Shown one piece after another: positions 6,871-11,949 of a DNA stretch of 11,949 nucleotides. The translations under genes were made by a program, and so were the position numbers. The stretch comes from Deltaproteobacteria bacterium (GTDB taxonomy: Bacteria; Desulfobacterota; Desulfobacteria; Desulfobacterales; Desulfatibacillaceae), in the NCBI GenBank assembly GCA_021815525.1, contig JAKAGN010000044.1:1-11949 (forward strand), given 5' to 3'. The number at the start of each line of letters is the position of its first letter. Positions within the stretch are counted from its first letter, which is position 1. Below the pieces are notes generated by a model, which was not told the origin of the DNA, did no database searches, and saw only the letters and a program-made list of their open reading frames with translations.

Positions 6871-7281
6871 TCAAGGCTTTCTCGCCTTCGGCAGGACCAC
6901 GGAGCAACCCAGGTCCCCGGCGATCCGCGAGAGCCAGTGGCGGGAGGAGCCGTGCCGCGACGCCAGCACGGCCCCGTGATCTCCGCCCCACACAACCACG
7001 GCCGGGGCAGGGCCCGCGGCCAGAAATTTCAGGACTTCCGAAGCGCCGTCCCCCACGCGCATCTCCGAGCCGGCCAGAACCCCGGCCGTGCGGATCCGCC
7101 CGGCCGCCTCAGCCAGGCGGTTTTCCCAGGCCGCGTGAACGGCGTCCGGGGCGCGCTCGGCCAGCATGAGGACGGAGACGGGGCATTCCATGCGCCTTGC
7201 CAGCTCGACGGAGTACCGCAGCCCCTCCTCGCGGAGCCCGCCGTTTTCGAAAATGAGCACGATGCGTTTGGGTTCCGTCAT
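6871..7281 (-). CDS. Universal stress protein (UspA family), single domain
   Basis: This 136-residue protein has the alpha/beta fold of the Usp family. It shows a first strand RIVLIFENG (6-14), helix YSVELARRM, second strand VSVLMLAE, the strand PAVVVWGG (93-100) and a nucleotide-loop-like end G100-x2-G103-x7-G111-S-S, then SVVLPK. Classical ATP-binding Usps have G-x2-G-x9-G-S/T, so the loop is two residues shorter and ATP binding is uncertain. The ATG at 7281 is preferred: GGAAGG precedes it by about 5 nt and the domain starts at once. An upstream in-frame ATG at 7431 would add about 50 residues of non-family sequence and would lie inside the sigma-54 promoter. It is the first gene of the operon with the kinase-like, permease and 299-residue genes, with 59 bp to the next. 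Confidence 0.87.
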   Translation of the reverse strand: MTEPKRIVLIFENGGLREEGLRYSVELARRMECPVSVLMLAERAPDAVHAAWENRLAEAAGRIRTAGVLAGSEMRVGDGASEVLKFLAAGPAPAVVVWGGDHGAVLASRHGSSRHWLSRIAGDLGCSVVLPKARKP

Positions 7282-7404
7282 TCCCGCCTTCCGAAAACGC
7301 CCCTTTGCGCCGTGCGGCGCTGGCGTGGAGTTTGCGGCGTTTCCCGGGCCTGTCTCGGCGGGCTTCCCGGCCAGGCCGGGGCCGTAAGGAAAAAACCGCG
7401 CGCA
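7282..7404 (-). promoter_or_regulatory. 5' untranslated region of the uspA operon with a GC hairpin
   Basis: If transcription starts near 7404, as the sigma-54 elements predict, the leader is about 120 nt. It contains a perfect 15-bp palindrome, CCCGGCC-A-GGCCGGG on the plus strand (7366-7380). In RNA this would form a compact stem after slight opening of the loop. There is no recognisable riboswitch. The ribosome binding site GGAAGG is at the 3' end. Confidence 0.4.
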
Positions 7405-7414
7405 CTTATCACAT

Positions 7415-7430
7415 GGCAAGAAGCCTGCCA
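7415..7430 (-). promoter_or_regulatory. Sigma-54 (RpoN) promoter of the uspA operon
   Basis: The minus strand reads TGGCAGGCTTCTTGCC. It has the invariant GG (7429-7428) and GC (7417-7416) separated by exactly 10 bases, with TGGCA at -24 and TTGC at -12, close to the consensus TGGCAC-N5-TTGCA. Transcription would begin near 7404. The site is backed by its setting: a potential IHF site and three palindromic activator sites lie upstream at suitable distances, and a sigma-54 activator is the neighbouring gene. Confidence 0.7.
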
Positions 7431-7457
7431 TAATCGCCGGAAATAAATTGCCTTGAC

Positions 7458-7470
7458 TTTCAATAACTTA
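7458..7470 (+). promoter_or_regulatory. Possible IHF site between the activator sites and the sigma-54 promoter
   Basis: TTTCAATAACTTA matches the IHF consensus WATCAA-N4-TTR at all but one position (T for A at the second base). It lies about 55-65 bp upstream of the predicted start, the usual place for IHF to bend DNA between enhancer and sigma-54 promoter. AT-rich DNA yields such matches by chance, so confidence is modest. Confidence 0.35.
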
Positions 7471-7494
7471 AAAATTCAGCCGGACTTAACTATT

Positions 7495-7509
7495 GTTGCA
7501 AAATGCAAC
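7495..7509. promoter_or_regulatory. Activator-binding palindrome 1 (TTGC-N5-GCAA)
   Basis: GTTGCA-AAA-TGCAAC is a perfect 15-bp inverted repeat with 6-bp arms, centred about 98 bp upstream of the predicted sigma-54 start. It shares its core with the two further palindromes at 7562-7576 and 7584-7598. Sites of this kind are typical upstream activating sequences of NtrC-family regulators. Confidence 0.6.
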
Positions 7510-7561
7510 GCACAAAAATAAAAAAGGGAAAATGGCGCTTGAACAAGGGGGATTTGCTGGT

Positions 7562-7576
7562 GTTGCAAAATGCAAT
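7562..7576. promoter_or_regulatory. Activator-binding palindrome 2 (TTGC-N5-GCAA)
   Basis: GTTGCAAAATGCAAT repeats palindrome 1 with one change at the last base, leaving 5-bp arms TTGCA/TGCAA around AAA. It is centred about 165 bp upstream of the predicted start and 22 bp, two helical turns, from palindrome 3. Paired same-face sites fit cooperative binding of activator dimers. Confidence 0.6.
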
Positions 7577-7583
7577 TGATGAT

Positions 7584-7598
7584 GTTGCGTTCAGCAAC
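7584..7598. promoter_or_regulatory. Activator-binding palindrome 3 (TTGC-N5-GCAA)
   Basis: GTTGC-GTTCA-GCAAC keeps the arms of the other two palindromes but has a different 5-bp centre. Conservation of the arms with drift of the centre is what is expected of a protein-binding site rather than of a recent duplication. Confidence 0.55.
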
Positions 7599-7624
7599 GG
7601 AAGGAAAGGGCGGGCGCGGCTGGA

Positions 7625-7739
7625 AGCGTTCAAAATTTGAACGTTCAAAAATTGAACGCTCGAAATTATGAACGCTGTTATTCTAACAAGCTGTAATTCA
7701 ACAATTTTTTCTCTACACAATTAAAAAATATTGAACGCT
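7625..7739. promoter_or_regulatory. Array of GAACG palindromes and half-sites (operator cluster for an unknown regulator)
   Basis: Two overlapping 17-bp palindromes share the form CGTTCAA-N3-TTGAACG: 7627-7643 (centre AAT) and 7642-7658 (centre AAA). Their junction creates a spacer-free 14-bp palindrome TTTGAACGTTCAAA (7636-7649). Single half-sites follow as ATGAACGCT (7668-7676) and TTGAACGCT (7731-7739), making six half-sites in 115 bp. The array lies upstream of the sigma-54 activator sites and just past the end of the NtrC-type gene. The symmetry suits a TetR- or LysR-sized dimer, but no partner is identified. Confidence 0.55.
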
Positions 7740-7752
7740 GGCCGCAAAGGCG

Positions 7753-7797
7753 CGTTTCCCAAGCCTTCGGGCGTGGGTGGAGGGATGCGAAGCCCAT
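7753..7797 (-). repeat. Short dispersed repeat, copy B
   Basis: This is the minus-strand partner of the segment at 80-123, again starting GGGCTTCGCATC. It lies downstream of the NtrC-type gene, so both copies sit just past the 3' end of a gene, on opposite strands. Function is unknown; it may be a REP-type element. Confidence 0.4.
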
Positions 7798-7876
7798 AAA
7801 TCATGGCTCCGCTTGCTTCGCACGCGCGGGGCAACTGCGGGGCGATCCTACCAGCGCGCGTCCTGCGCCTCCGGAA

Positions 7877-9256
7877 TCAGGAAGGCTCGTCGAAGGCGCT
7901 TCTTTTGAGCTTCCTGTAGAGGGACACCCGGTCGATCCCGAGAATCCGCGCGGCCTCGCTCTTGTTGTGGCCGGTCTGGTCAAGGACCCACTGGATGTAC
8001 TCCTGCTCGATCTCCTCCAGGGGCCGCATTTTTCCCTCCCGGCGGTGGATGAAGAGGGTGCTGAAGTCCGAAAGGTCGGGGGGCAGGTCGCAGGTCTCGA
8101 CCCTCTCTCCGCAGGCAAGGGCCACGGCGCGCTCCACGATGTTCTCCAGCTCCCGGACGTTTCCCGGAAAGCTGTATCCGGCCATGAGCCCCAGGGCCTC
8201 CTCGGAGAAGCCCGAAAGCCTTTTGCCGGCCCGCGACGCGGCGCGCCGGAGGAAGTAGGCCGAAAGAAGGGGGATGTCCGCAAGGCGCTCGGAGAGGGCC
8301 GGAAGGTGGATGGGGATGACGTTCAGCCTGAAGTAGAGGTCCCGCCGGAAGACCCCGGCCTCCACCAGGCTTTTCAAGTCCTTGTTGGTGGCGCAGATGA
8401 TGCGGATATCAACGGGGATGGGCGTGGCGCCGCCGACCCGCAGAATCTCGCGCTCCTGCACCACCCGGAGGATCTTGGCCTGCATGGAAAGCGGCATGTC
8501 GCCGATCTCGTCCAGAAAAACCGTGCCGCCGTGGGCGCTTTCCAAAAGCCCCGCCCGGGTCCGCGATGCGCCGGTGAAGGCGTCCTTCTCGTGGCCGAAA
8601 AGCTCGTTTGCAAGAAGCTCCTCGGTGAAGGATGCGCAGTTGACGGCAAGGAACCTGCCCTCCGCGCGGCGGCTCGCCCGGTGTATGGCCTTGGCCGCCA
8701 GCTCCTTTCCGGTGCCGGATTCCCCGGTTATGCAAACGTTGGCGTCGGAGGGCGCGATGCGCGCGATGAGCTTGCGCACCGCCTGGATGTTCTGGCTCGA
8801 TCCTATGATGGTGGGGCTCTCGTCCTCGATCCTTTTTTCCAGGTCCCGGACTTTCCTTGCCAGGCGGCGCTTTTCAGCGGCCTGGCGGACGATGCTCCTT
8901 ATCTCGTCGGGCCGCACGGGTTTTTGGATGTAGTGGAAGGCGCCCTTCTTGGTGGCGGCGACCGCGCCTTCCACCGAGCCGTGACCGGTTACGATGATGA
9001 CCTCGGTCTCCGGGTCCCGCTCCTTGGCCCGGGCCAGGATCTCCAGGCCGTCGGCGCCCTCCATGACGAGATCCGTCAGGACCACGTCGTAGAGGTTCTG
9101 GCCCAGGAGCCGGATCGCTTCCCCGCCGGTCCCCGCCGCGTGGGCCGCGTAGCCCTCCTTGGCCAGGATACGCACCAGGTTCTTCAGGGCCACCTCTTCG
9201 TCGTCCACGGCAAGGACCAGGAAGGGCGCGGCCGTTTGTTCGTCCTGGTTGGGCAT
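7877..9256 (-). CDS. Sigma-54-dependent response regulator, NtrC family (receiver, AAA+, HTH)
   Basis: The 459-residue protein has the full NtrC layout. The receiver (about 12-125) has Asp18/Asp19, phospho-acceptor Asp62, Thr90 and Lys112. The AAA+ domain (about 150-385) has Walker A GESGTGKE at 178-185, the sigma-54 contact loop DAFTGA at 225-230 and Walker B VFLDEIGDM at 246-254. The C-terminal Fis-type helix-turn-helix is at about 415-453 (GHNKSEAARILGIDRVSLYRKL). The sigma-54 loop has Asp in place of the usual first Gly of GAFTGA; FTGA, the contacting part, is intact, so activity is expected. It is 44 bp downstream of the tandem TetR gene, probably in the same transcript, and immediately precedes the sigma-54 promoter region of the uspA operon, its likely target. 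The ATG has only a weak AAGAG-type ribosome site. No cognate histidine kinase is in the window. Confidence 0.95.
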   Translation of the reverse strand: MPNQDEQTAAPFLVLAVDDEEVALKNLVRILAKEGYAAHAAGTGGEAIRLLGQNLYDVVLTDLVMEGADGLEILARAKERDPETEVIIVTGHGSVEGAVAATKKGAFHYIQKPVRPDEIRSIVRQAAEKRRLARKVRDLEKRIEDESPTIIGSSQNIQAVRKLIARIAPSDANVCITGESGTGKELAAKAIHRASRRAEGRFLAVNCASFTEELLANELFGHEKDAFTGASRTRAGLLESAHGGTVFLDEIGDMPLSMQAKILRVVQEREILRVGGATPIPVDIRIICATNKDLKSLVEAGVFRRDLYFRLNVIPIHLPALSERLADIPLLSAYFLRRAASRAGKRLSGFSEEALGLMAGYSFPGNVRELENIVERAVALACGERVETCDLPPDLSDFSTLFIHRREGKMRPLEEIEQEYIQWVLDQTGHNKSEAARILGIDRVSLYRKLKRSAFDEPS

Positions 9257-9300
9257 GGGCTCTTTCTAAGGTGCGGGCCTTGGCGCTTTCCGCCCGCAAG

Positions 9301-10722
9301 TCACCGGGCGGCGCCCGCCACGGAGAGAAGGGACGGCGAAAAGACGAAGATCAGGGTTTCGTAGATCCTTCGCCGGTAAAATTCGGAATCGGCCCGCACG
9401 TTCATGAGGCTTGCCGGGTAATCCGGGCTTCCAGCGAAGGTATAGACCAGCGTGATGATGGTGTAAAGCCACATCCTTACGCGTTCCTGGGGGGCATCGG
9501 GGGGCATTAGGGGAAGGACGTTGTCCAAAAGCCCCGCAAGGAAGCGGCTGATGTACCCGAAACCGGCCAGGTGCTTGAAGCGCTCGTACTGGGCGATGTT
9601 GTGCATCAAAAGCCCCAGGGCCTCGCAGGATTCGAAGCAGTAATCGAGGGCGCGCTTCAGATAAAGGGTCAGGACCTCGGTGACGGGAAGGCCCGAAAGC
9701 CCCCGCCGCCAGCCGACGGCGGCACCTATGAACTCCTCGCAGACGTCTTTTGCAACGGCCTCGAAGAGGTCCTCCTTGGTGGGGTAGAAGTGGTGGATGC
9801 GGGTAAAATCGAAGTTCCCGGCGGAGCCTATCATGCGGATGCTGGCGGCGTTGTACGGGTAGCGGGAAAAAACCCGCCGCGCGGCGGCGATTATGGCCAG
9901 GCGCGCCTCCTCGCCCTTTCTCACGCGCTTTTCGCGGGGATTCCTGTCCGCCCCTTCCGGCGCGGCCAAGGGACGCTTGCCATCGAGCCCGCGGCCCGGG
10001 GGGGAGGGCTCCCAAGACGCGGTCACGCTCTCGGCCCGGCCCCTGGCCAAGGCCATCAAAACCGGCCGGAAAATGAACTTCAGATCCTCTTCCACCCACT
10101 CGCGGTAGGCCTCGGCGTCCGGGAGGCCCAGGGCCATGCGGTGGAAGTCCGCGGCCCCCGAGAAGTGGGAGAGGGCAAGGATGAAGACGAACAGGAACAT
10201 GTCGGTCTCCACCGTGGGGGCCCCGCCCAGTATGTGGCCGCCGACGAGCTTCAAGGCCTTCTTGCGGACCTCGGTCATGCGGGAGAGGCCCGGCAGGGAC
10301 TTATCCGGGGTCTCGGGGTCGCCGATGTTGAGCATCACGGCCCGGAAGGCGTCCACCTGGGTCAGGGCGTGGCGGGCCACCTGCTCCAGGAAAAAATCGA
10401 AGTCCCCCTCGGTTTCGAGATTCCTCAGGGCCTTCAGGAAGGGGACCGGCGGGGCCAGCACGTCCGCCTCCAGCGCCAGCGCCACATCCTCGAAAAGGGC
10501 GGTCTTGGAGCCGAAGTAATGGAGCACCAGGGGGTGCCGGACTCCGGCCGCGTCGGCTATGAGGCGGATTCCCGCGGCCCGGAAGGGGTAGCCGGTGAAA
10601 ACCTGGCGGGCGGCCGCGAAGATCCTGGCGCGGGTCTCGGCGCTTTTCGCCGTGGCCTCCCGGCCGGGAGCGTCGCCCGGAGGCAGGCTCGCCGGGCCTT
10701 CGTGGGGATTTCTTAAAGTCAC
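9301..10722 (-). CDS. Tandem TetR regulator: two complete TetR modules in one chain
   Basis: The 473-residue protein contains two TetR-type units. The first DNA-binding domain is at about 30-80 (IFAAARQVFTGYPFRAAGIR, ending HYFGSKTALFEDV) with a ligand-binding-type helical domain to about 228. A flexible, Pro- and charge-rich linker (about 229-268) leads to a second DNA-binding domain at about 272-323 (IIAAARRVFSRYPYNAASIR, ending HHFYPTKEDLFEAV) and its own helical domain to about 465. By eye, 22 of 48 positions match between the two DNA-binding domains, so an internal duplication is likely, but the recognition helices differ (VRHPLVLHYF against FDFTRIHHFY). Ordinary TetR proteins are about 190-230 residues. 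The start is GTG with a weak GGAAAG 7 nt upstream; no other in-frame ATG precedes the first domain. It is divergent from the glycyl radical enzyme gene, its probable target. Confidence 0.93.
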   Translation of the reverse strand: MTLRNPHEGPASLPPGDAPGREATAKSAETRARIFAAARQVFTGYPFRAAGIRLIADAAGVRHPLVLHYFGSKTALFEDVALALEADVLAPPVPFLKALRNLETEGDFDFFLEQVARHALTQVDAFRAVMLNIGDPETPDKSLPGLSRMTEVRKKALKLVGGHILGGAPTVETDMFLFVFILALSHFSGAADFHRMALGLPDAEAYREWVEEDLKFIFRPVLMALARGRAESVTASWEPSPPGRGLDGKRPLAAPEGADRNPREKRVRKGEEARLAIIAAARRVFSRYPYNAASIRMIGSAGNFDFTRIHHFYPTKEDLFEAVAKDVCEEFIGAAVGWRRGLSGLPVTEVLTLYLKRALDYCFESCEALGLLMHNIAQYERFKHLAGFGYISRFLAGLLDNVLPLMPPDAPQERVRMWLYTIITLVYTFAGSPDYPASLMNVRADSEFYRRRIYETLIFVFSPSLLSVAGAAR

Positions 10723-10793
10723 GATTTAGCTTTCCGCCTCCTGCATGGAACCGCCGGCCCTCGATGGACGCGAAAAATATCCGCTTCCTGTTT

Positions 10794-10831
10794 TTTACCA
10801 CGGCCCGGGAAAAGGGTAAAGAAAATTTACC
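10794..10831. promoter_or_regulatory. TTTACC half-site cluster, including palindrome GGTAAA-N5-TTTACC
   Basis: TTTACC occurs at 10794-10799 and 10826-10831 and in inverted form, GGTAAA, at 10815-10820. The last two make a perfect 17-bp inverted repeat with spacer GAAAA. On the minus strand TTTACC (10820-10815) followed 17 bp later by TAAAAA could act as weak -35 and -10 boxes for the tandem TetR gene, which would make the site autoregulatory. That promoter assignment is weak. Confidence 0.4.
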
Positions 10832-10840
10832 GACTGTAGA
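10826..10840. promoter_or_regulatory. Operator copy 1, TTTAC-N5-GTAGA
   Basis: TTTAC-CGACT-GTAGA is a near-palindrome (one mismatch between arms) and part of a 20-bp direct repeat, AAATTTACCGACTGTAGAAA (10823-10842). The repeat recurs 56 bp downstream at 10879-10898 with 18 of 20 bases the same. It lies just upstream of the -35 box. A TetR-type dimer is the natural reader. Confidence 0.6.
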
Positions 10841-10850
10841 AATAATTTCT
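10838..10850. promoter_or_regulatory. AT-rich 13-bp palindrome next to the -35 box
   Basis: AGAAAT-A-ATTTCT is a perfect inverted repeat lying between operator copy 1 and the TGACAC palindrome, sharing end bases with each. It may be an extra binding site or an AT-rich promoter-upstream element. Confidence 0.3.
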
Positions 10851-10878
10851 TGACACACCGTGTCAGTGGAGCTATAGC
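10850..10878 (+). promoter_or_regulatory. Sigma-70 promoter of the glycyl radical enzyme gene
   Basis: A perfect -35 TTGACA (10850-10855) and a -10 TATAGC (10873-10878, four of six) are separated by the optimal 17 bp. Transcription would start near 10885, giving a leader of about 77 nt before the ATG. The -35 box is buried in the TGACAC palindrome and the start point falls in operator copy 2, so a bound repressor would block polymerase directly. Confidence 0.7.
10851..10865. promoter_or_regulatory. Second operator type, TGACAC-N3-GTGTCA
   Basis: TGACAC-ACC-GTGTCA is a perfect 15-bp inverted repeat with 6-bp arms, overlapping the -35 hexamer. Its sequence is unrelated to the TTTAC/GTAGA sites on either side. 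Size and symmetry fit a TetR-family operator. Confidence 0.6.
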
Positions 10879-10881
10879 AAA

Positions 10882-10896
10882 TTTACCGGCCGTAGA
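10882..10896. promoter_or_regulatory. Operator copy 2, TTTAC-N5-GTAGA
   Basis: TTTAC-CGGCC-GTAGA has the same arms as copy 1, with a centre that differs at two bases. It covers the predicted transcription start. Copies 1 and 2 bracket the promoter, an arrangement that would also suit looping or a double-headed repressor. Confidence 0.6.
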
Positions 10897-10950
10897 AAAT
10901 ATGGCCGCCTCGTCCCGAACATTCGCATCCAATAAAATCAAGGGGATCCC

Positions 10951-10957
10951 AAGGAGG
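10951..10957 (+). promoter_or_regulatory. Strong ribosome binding site of the glycyl radical enzyme gene
   Basis: AAGGAGG matches the anti-Shine-Dalgarno sequence fully and ends 4 nt before the ATG at 10962. It fixes the start and predicts efficient translation, as expected for a catabolic enzyme needed in quantity. Confidence 0.85.
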
Positions 10958-10961
10958 CATC

Positions 10962-11949
10962 ATGGCGGCGAACCCGGCCATCAAGGGGGAAAGCATCGAG
11001 GAGCTGGAAAAGAGCCAGCAGTTCTGGTGGGCGGCCGAAAAGAAGCGCTCCAGAAGGCTCGACTATCTTAGAAAGGCCATCTGGAAGAAGGGGGCCGTGG
11101 GCGGGCTCTACAACCCCGGCGTCAAGGTGGACCTCGAAAAGGGCCTTTTGGGCATCGAGTCCTGGAACGCCAACGCGGCCTTCCCCGAGCCCGAGGTCAT
11201 CCGCTTCGCCAGGGAGCTGGCGCACTACCTCGACAACAAGACCATCTTCATAACGGACCAGGCGCAGCTGGTGGGCTACGTGGGAAGCACCCCCCACACG
11301 GTCTTCTGGGACCCGGCGATGGGGGAGATGCTGAACGAGGAGATATACAACGACCCCACGGTCATTCCGGACCCCGTGGACGAAAACCTTAAGACCGCGG
11401 CGAAGCTGTGCGACTTCTGGGCCGGAAAGACCATGCAATCGAGGATCATCCCCCAGTTCGACCTGGAGGACATGATGAAGATCATGTCGGGCGCGGTGGG
11501 CTGGGGGCTTCCCACCTCCCGCAGCGGCTACTCCGGCAAGGATTACGAGTACCTCATGACCGGAAAGCGCGGCTTCGCCGACATCTTGGAGGAAATAGGC
11601 CGCCGCATGGACGAGGCCGAGGCCAAGTCCCACGGCAGCACCCCCAAGCGGGACTCCTCGAGCCTGACCGACAAGTTGAACACCTGGGAGGGCATGAAGA
11701 TCGTCCTCGAGGCCGCCATCCGCCACGCCGGGCGTTACGCCAGGCTTGCCCGCATAATGGCGGAAAGCTACGAGTCGGACCCCAAAAGGCGGGAGGAGCT
11801 TCTTAAGATCGCCGAAACCTGCGACCGCGTGCCCGCCCGCGCTCCCCGGAACCTTCAGGAGTCGCTCCAGTACGATCTTTTCATCCAGCTCTTCTCCCGC
11901 ACCGAGGCGGTGGAGGGCGCGTGGCCGGCCCGGCCCGACTACTACCACG
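10962..11949 (+). CDS. Glycyl radical enzyme (pyruvate formate-lyase superfamily), N-terminal 329 residues, cut by the window edge
   Basis: The frame is open from the ATG to the end of the window. The N-terminal pattern fits the PFL-like part of glycyl radical enzymes: RSRRLDYLRKAIWKKG, then ARELAHYLDNKTIFITDQAQLVGYVGS (about 82-108), FWAGKT (152-157), GKDYEYLMTGKRGFADILEE (about 195-214), WEGMKIVLEAAIRHAGRYA (about 246-264) and PRNLQESLQYDLFIQLF near the cut. Members of this superfamily start a radical from a C-terminal glycine and use a mid-protein cysteine; both lie outside the window. Family members include arylalkyl/alkylsuccinate synthases, 4-hydroxyphenylacetate decarboxylase, choline lyase, isethionate lyase and diol dehydratases; I cannot assign the subfamily from this part. 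These enzymes are oxygen-sensitive and need an SPASM or radical-SAM activase, expected downstream. The gene is probably controlled by the divergent tandem TetR protein. Confidence 0.87.
   Translation, partial: MAANPAIKGESIEELEKSQQFWWAAEKKRSRRLDYLRKAIWKKGAVGGLYNPGVKVDLEKGLLGIESWNANAAFPEPEVIRFARELAHYLDNKTIFITDQAQLVGYVGSTPHTVFWDPAMGEMLNEEIYNDPTVIPDPVDENLKTAAKLCDFWAGKTMQSRIIPQFDLEDMMKIMSGAVGWGLPTSRSGYSGKDYEYLMTGKRGFADILEEIGRRMDEAEAKSHGSTPKRDSSSLTDKLNTWEGMKIVLEAAIRHAGRYARLARIMAESYESDPKRREELLKIAETCDRVPARAPRNLQESLQYDLFIQLFSRTEAVEGAWPARPDYYH

Larger units (their letters stand above)
7599..7876. other. Gene-free remainder of the 595-bp intergenic region
   Basis: Apart from the GAACG array, I see no gene here. 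About 7440-7740 is clearly AT-rich compared with the rest of the window, as expected of a regulatory region. Positions about 7753-7797 hold a copy of a short dispersed repeat. GCGAAGC (7787-7793) and GCTTCGC (7815-7821) could pair, but there is no T-run, so a terminator for the NtrC-type gene is not evident. A 76-codon open frame at 7490-7720 on the minus strand has no gene-like features and overlaps the activator sites. Confidence 0.4.

Noticed and set aside
7282..7431. N-terminal extension of the universal stress protein from an in-frame ATG at 7431
   Set aside because: The added 50 residues do not resemble the Usp family, the ATG lacks a good ribosome site, and the extension would overlap the sigma-54 promoter elements. 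The ATG at 7281 has a good ribosome site and begins the domain.
7530..7558. TGGCGC followed by TTGCT on the plus strand as a sigma-54 promoter
   Set aside because: The GG-to-GC spacing is far too long.
7490..7720. Possible 76-residue gene on the minus strand in the AT-rich intergenic region
   Set aside because: It has no ribosome site of note, no recognisable domain and overlaps the activator palindromes and GAACG array; the open frame is a by-product of composition.
7625..7739. CRISPR array
   Set aside because: Repeats are only 7-9 bp, occur in both orientations and have irregular spacing; this is an operator pattern.

Overview
This 11.9 kb window is GC-rich (about 65% by eye) and looks like part of the chromosome of a strictly anaerobic Desulfobacterota (Deltaproteobacteria) organism, probably a Desulfobacteraceae-type sulfate reducer or relative. 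The basis is a glycyl radical enzyme, a sigma-54 response regulator, a TauE/SafE permease with the sequence flavour of that group, a PEP-synthase-like protein of a type I recall from those genomes, and an intergenic palindrome familiar from them. No rRNA, tRNA, CRISPR array, transposase or phage gene was seen. The taxonomic placement is inference.

Layout, left to right. Positions 1-205 are non-coding and hold two GC-rich hairpins. On the minus strand, a single-domain receiver (2685-3068) precedes a PEP-synthase-like phosphotransferase (206-2647) that keeps the ATP-binding and phosphohistidine domains but lacks the PEP/pyruvate barrel. A long palindrome (3137-3184) separates this pair from a second minus-strand operon. 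In transcription order that operon encodes a universal stress protein (6871-7281), a cytidylate-kinase-like/BON/Usp-like/two-TM fusion (5303-6811), a TauE/SafE permease (4129-5244) and an unrecognised 299-residue protein (3206-4105). The N-terminal helices of the last protein resemble those of the PEP-synthase-like protein, which ties the two operons together.

Upstream of this operon is an AT-rich, gene-free stretch of 595 bp (7282-7876). It has the full plan of a sigma-54 promoter: GG-N10-GC at 7415-7430, a near-consensus IHF site at 7458-7470 and three TTGC-N5-GCAA palindromes at 7495-7598. Further upstream is an array of GAACG half-sites (7625-7739). The next gene is an NtrC-type sigma-54 activator (7877-9256), the obvious candidate to act at this promoter.

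That activator lies downstream of, and is probably co-transcribed with, an unusual gene for two complete TetR modules in one chain (9301-10722). Divergent from it starts a glycyl radical enzyme (10962 to beyond the window edge). The 239-bp divergent region carries a sigma-70 promoter overlapped by two kinds of palindrome: two copies of TTTAC-N5-GTAGA and one TGACAC-N3-GTGTCA. This suggests that the two DNA-binding domains of the tandem repressor read two different operators.

Working model (inference): the tandem TetR protein senses a substrate or its CoA ester and controls the glycyl radical enzyme operon. The NtrC-type protein switches on a stress or energy-state module made of Usp, the kinase-like membrane protein, TauE permease, the 299-residue protein and possibly the receiver/PEP-synthase-like pair. 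No sensor histidine kinase is in the window for either receiver.
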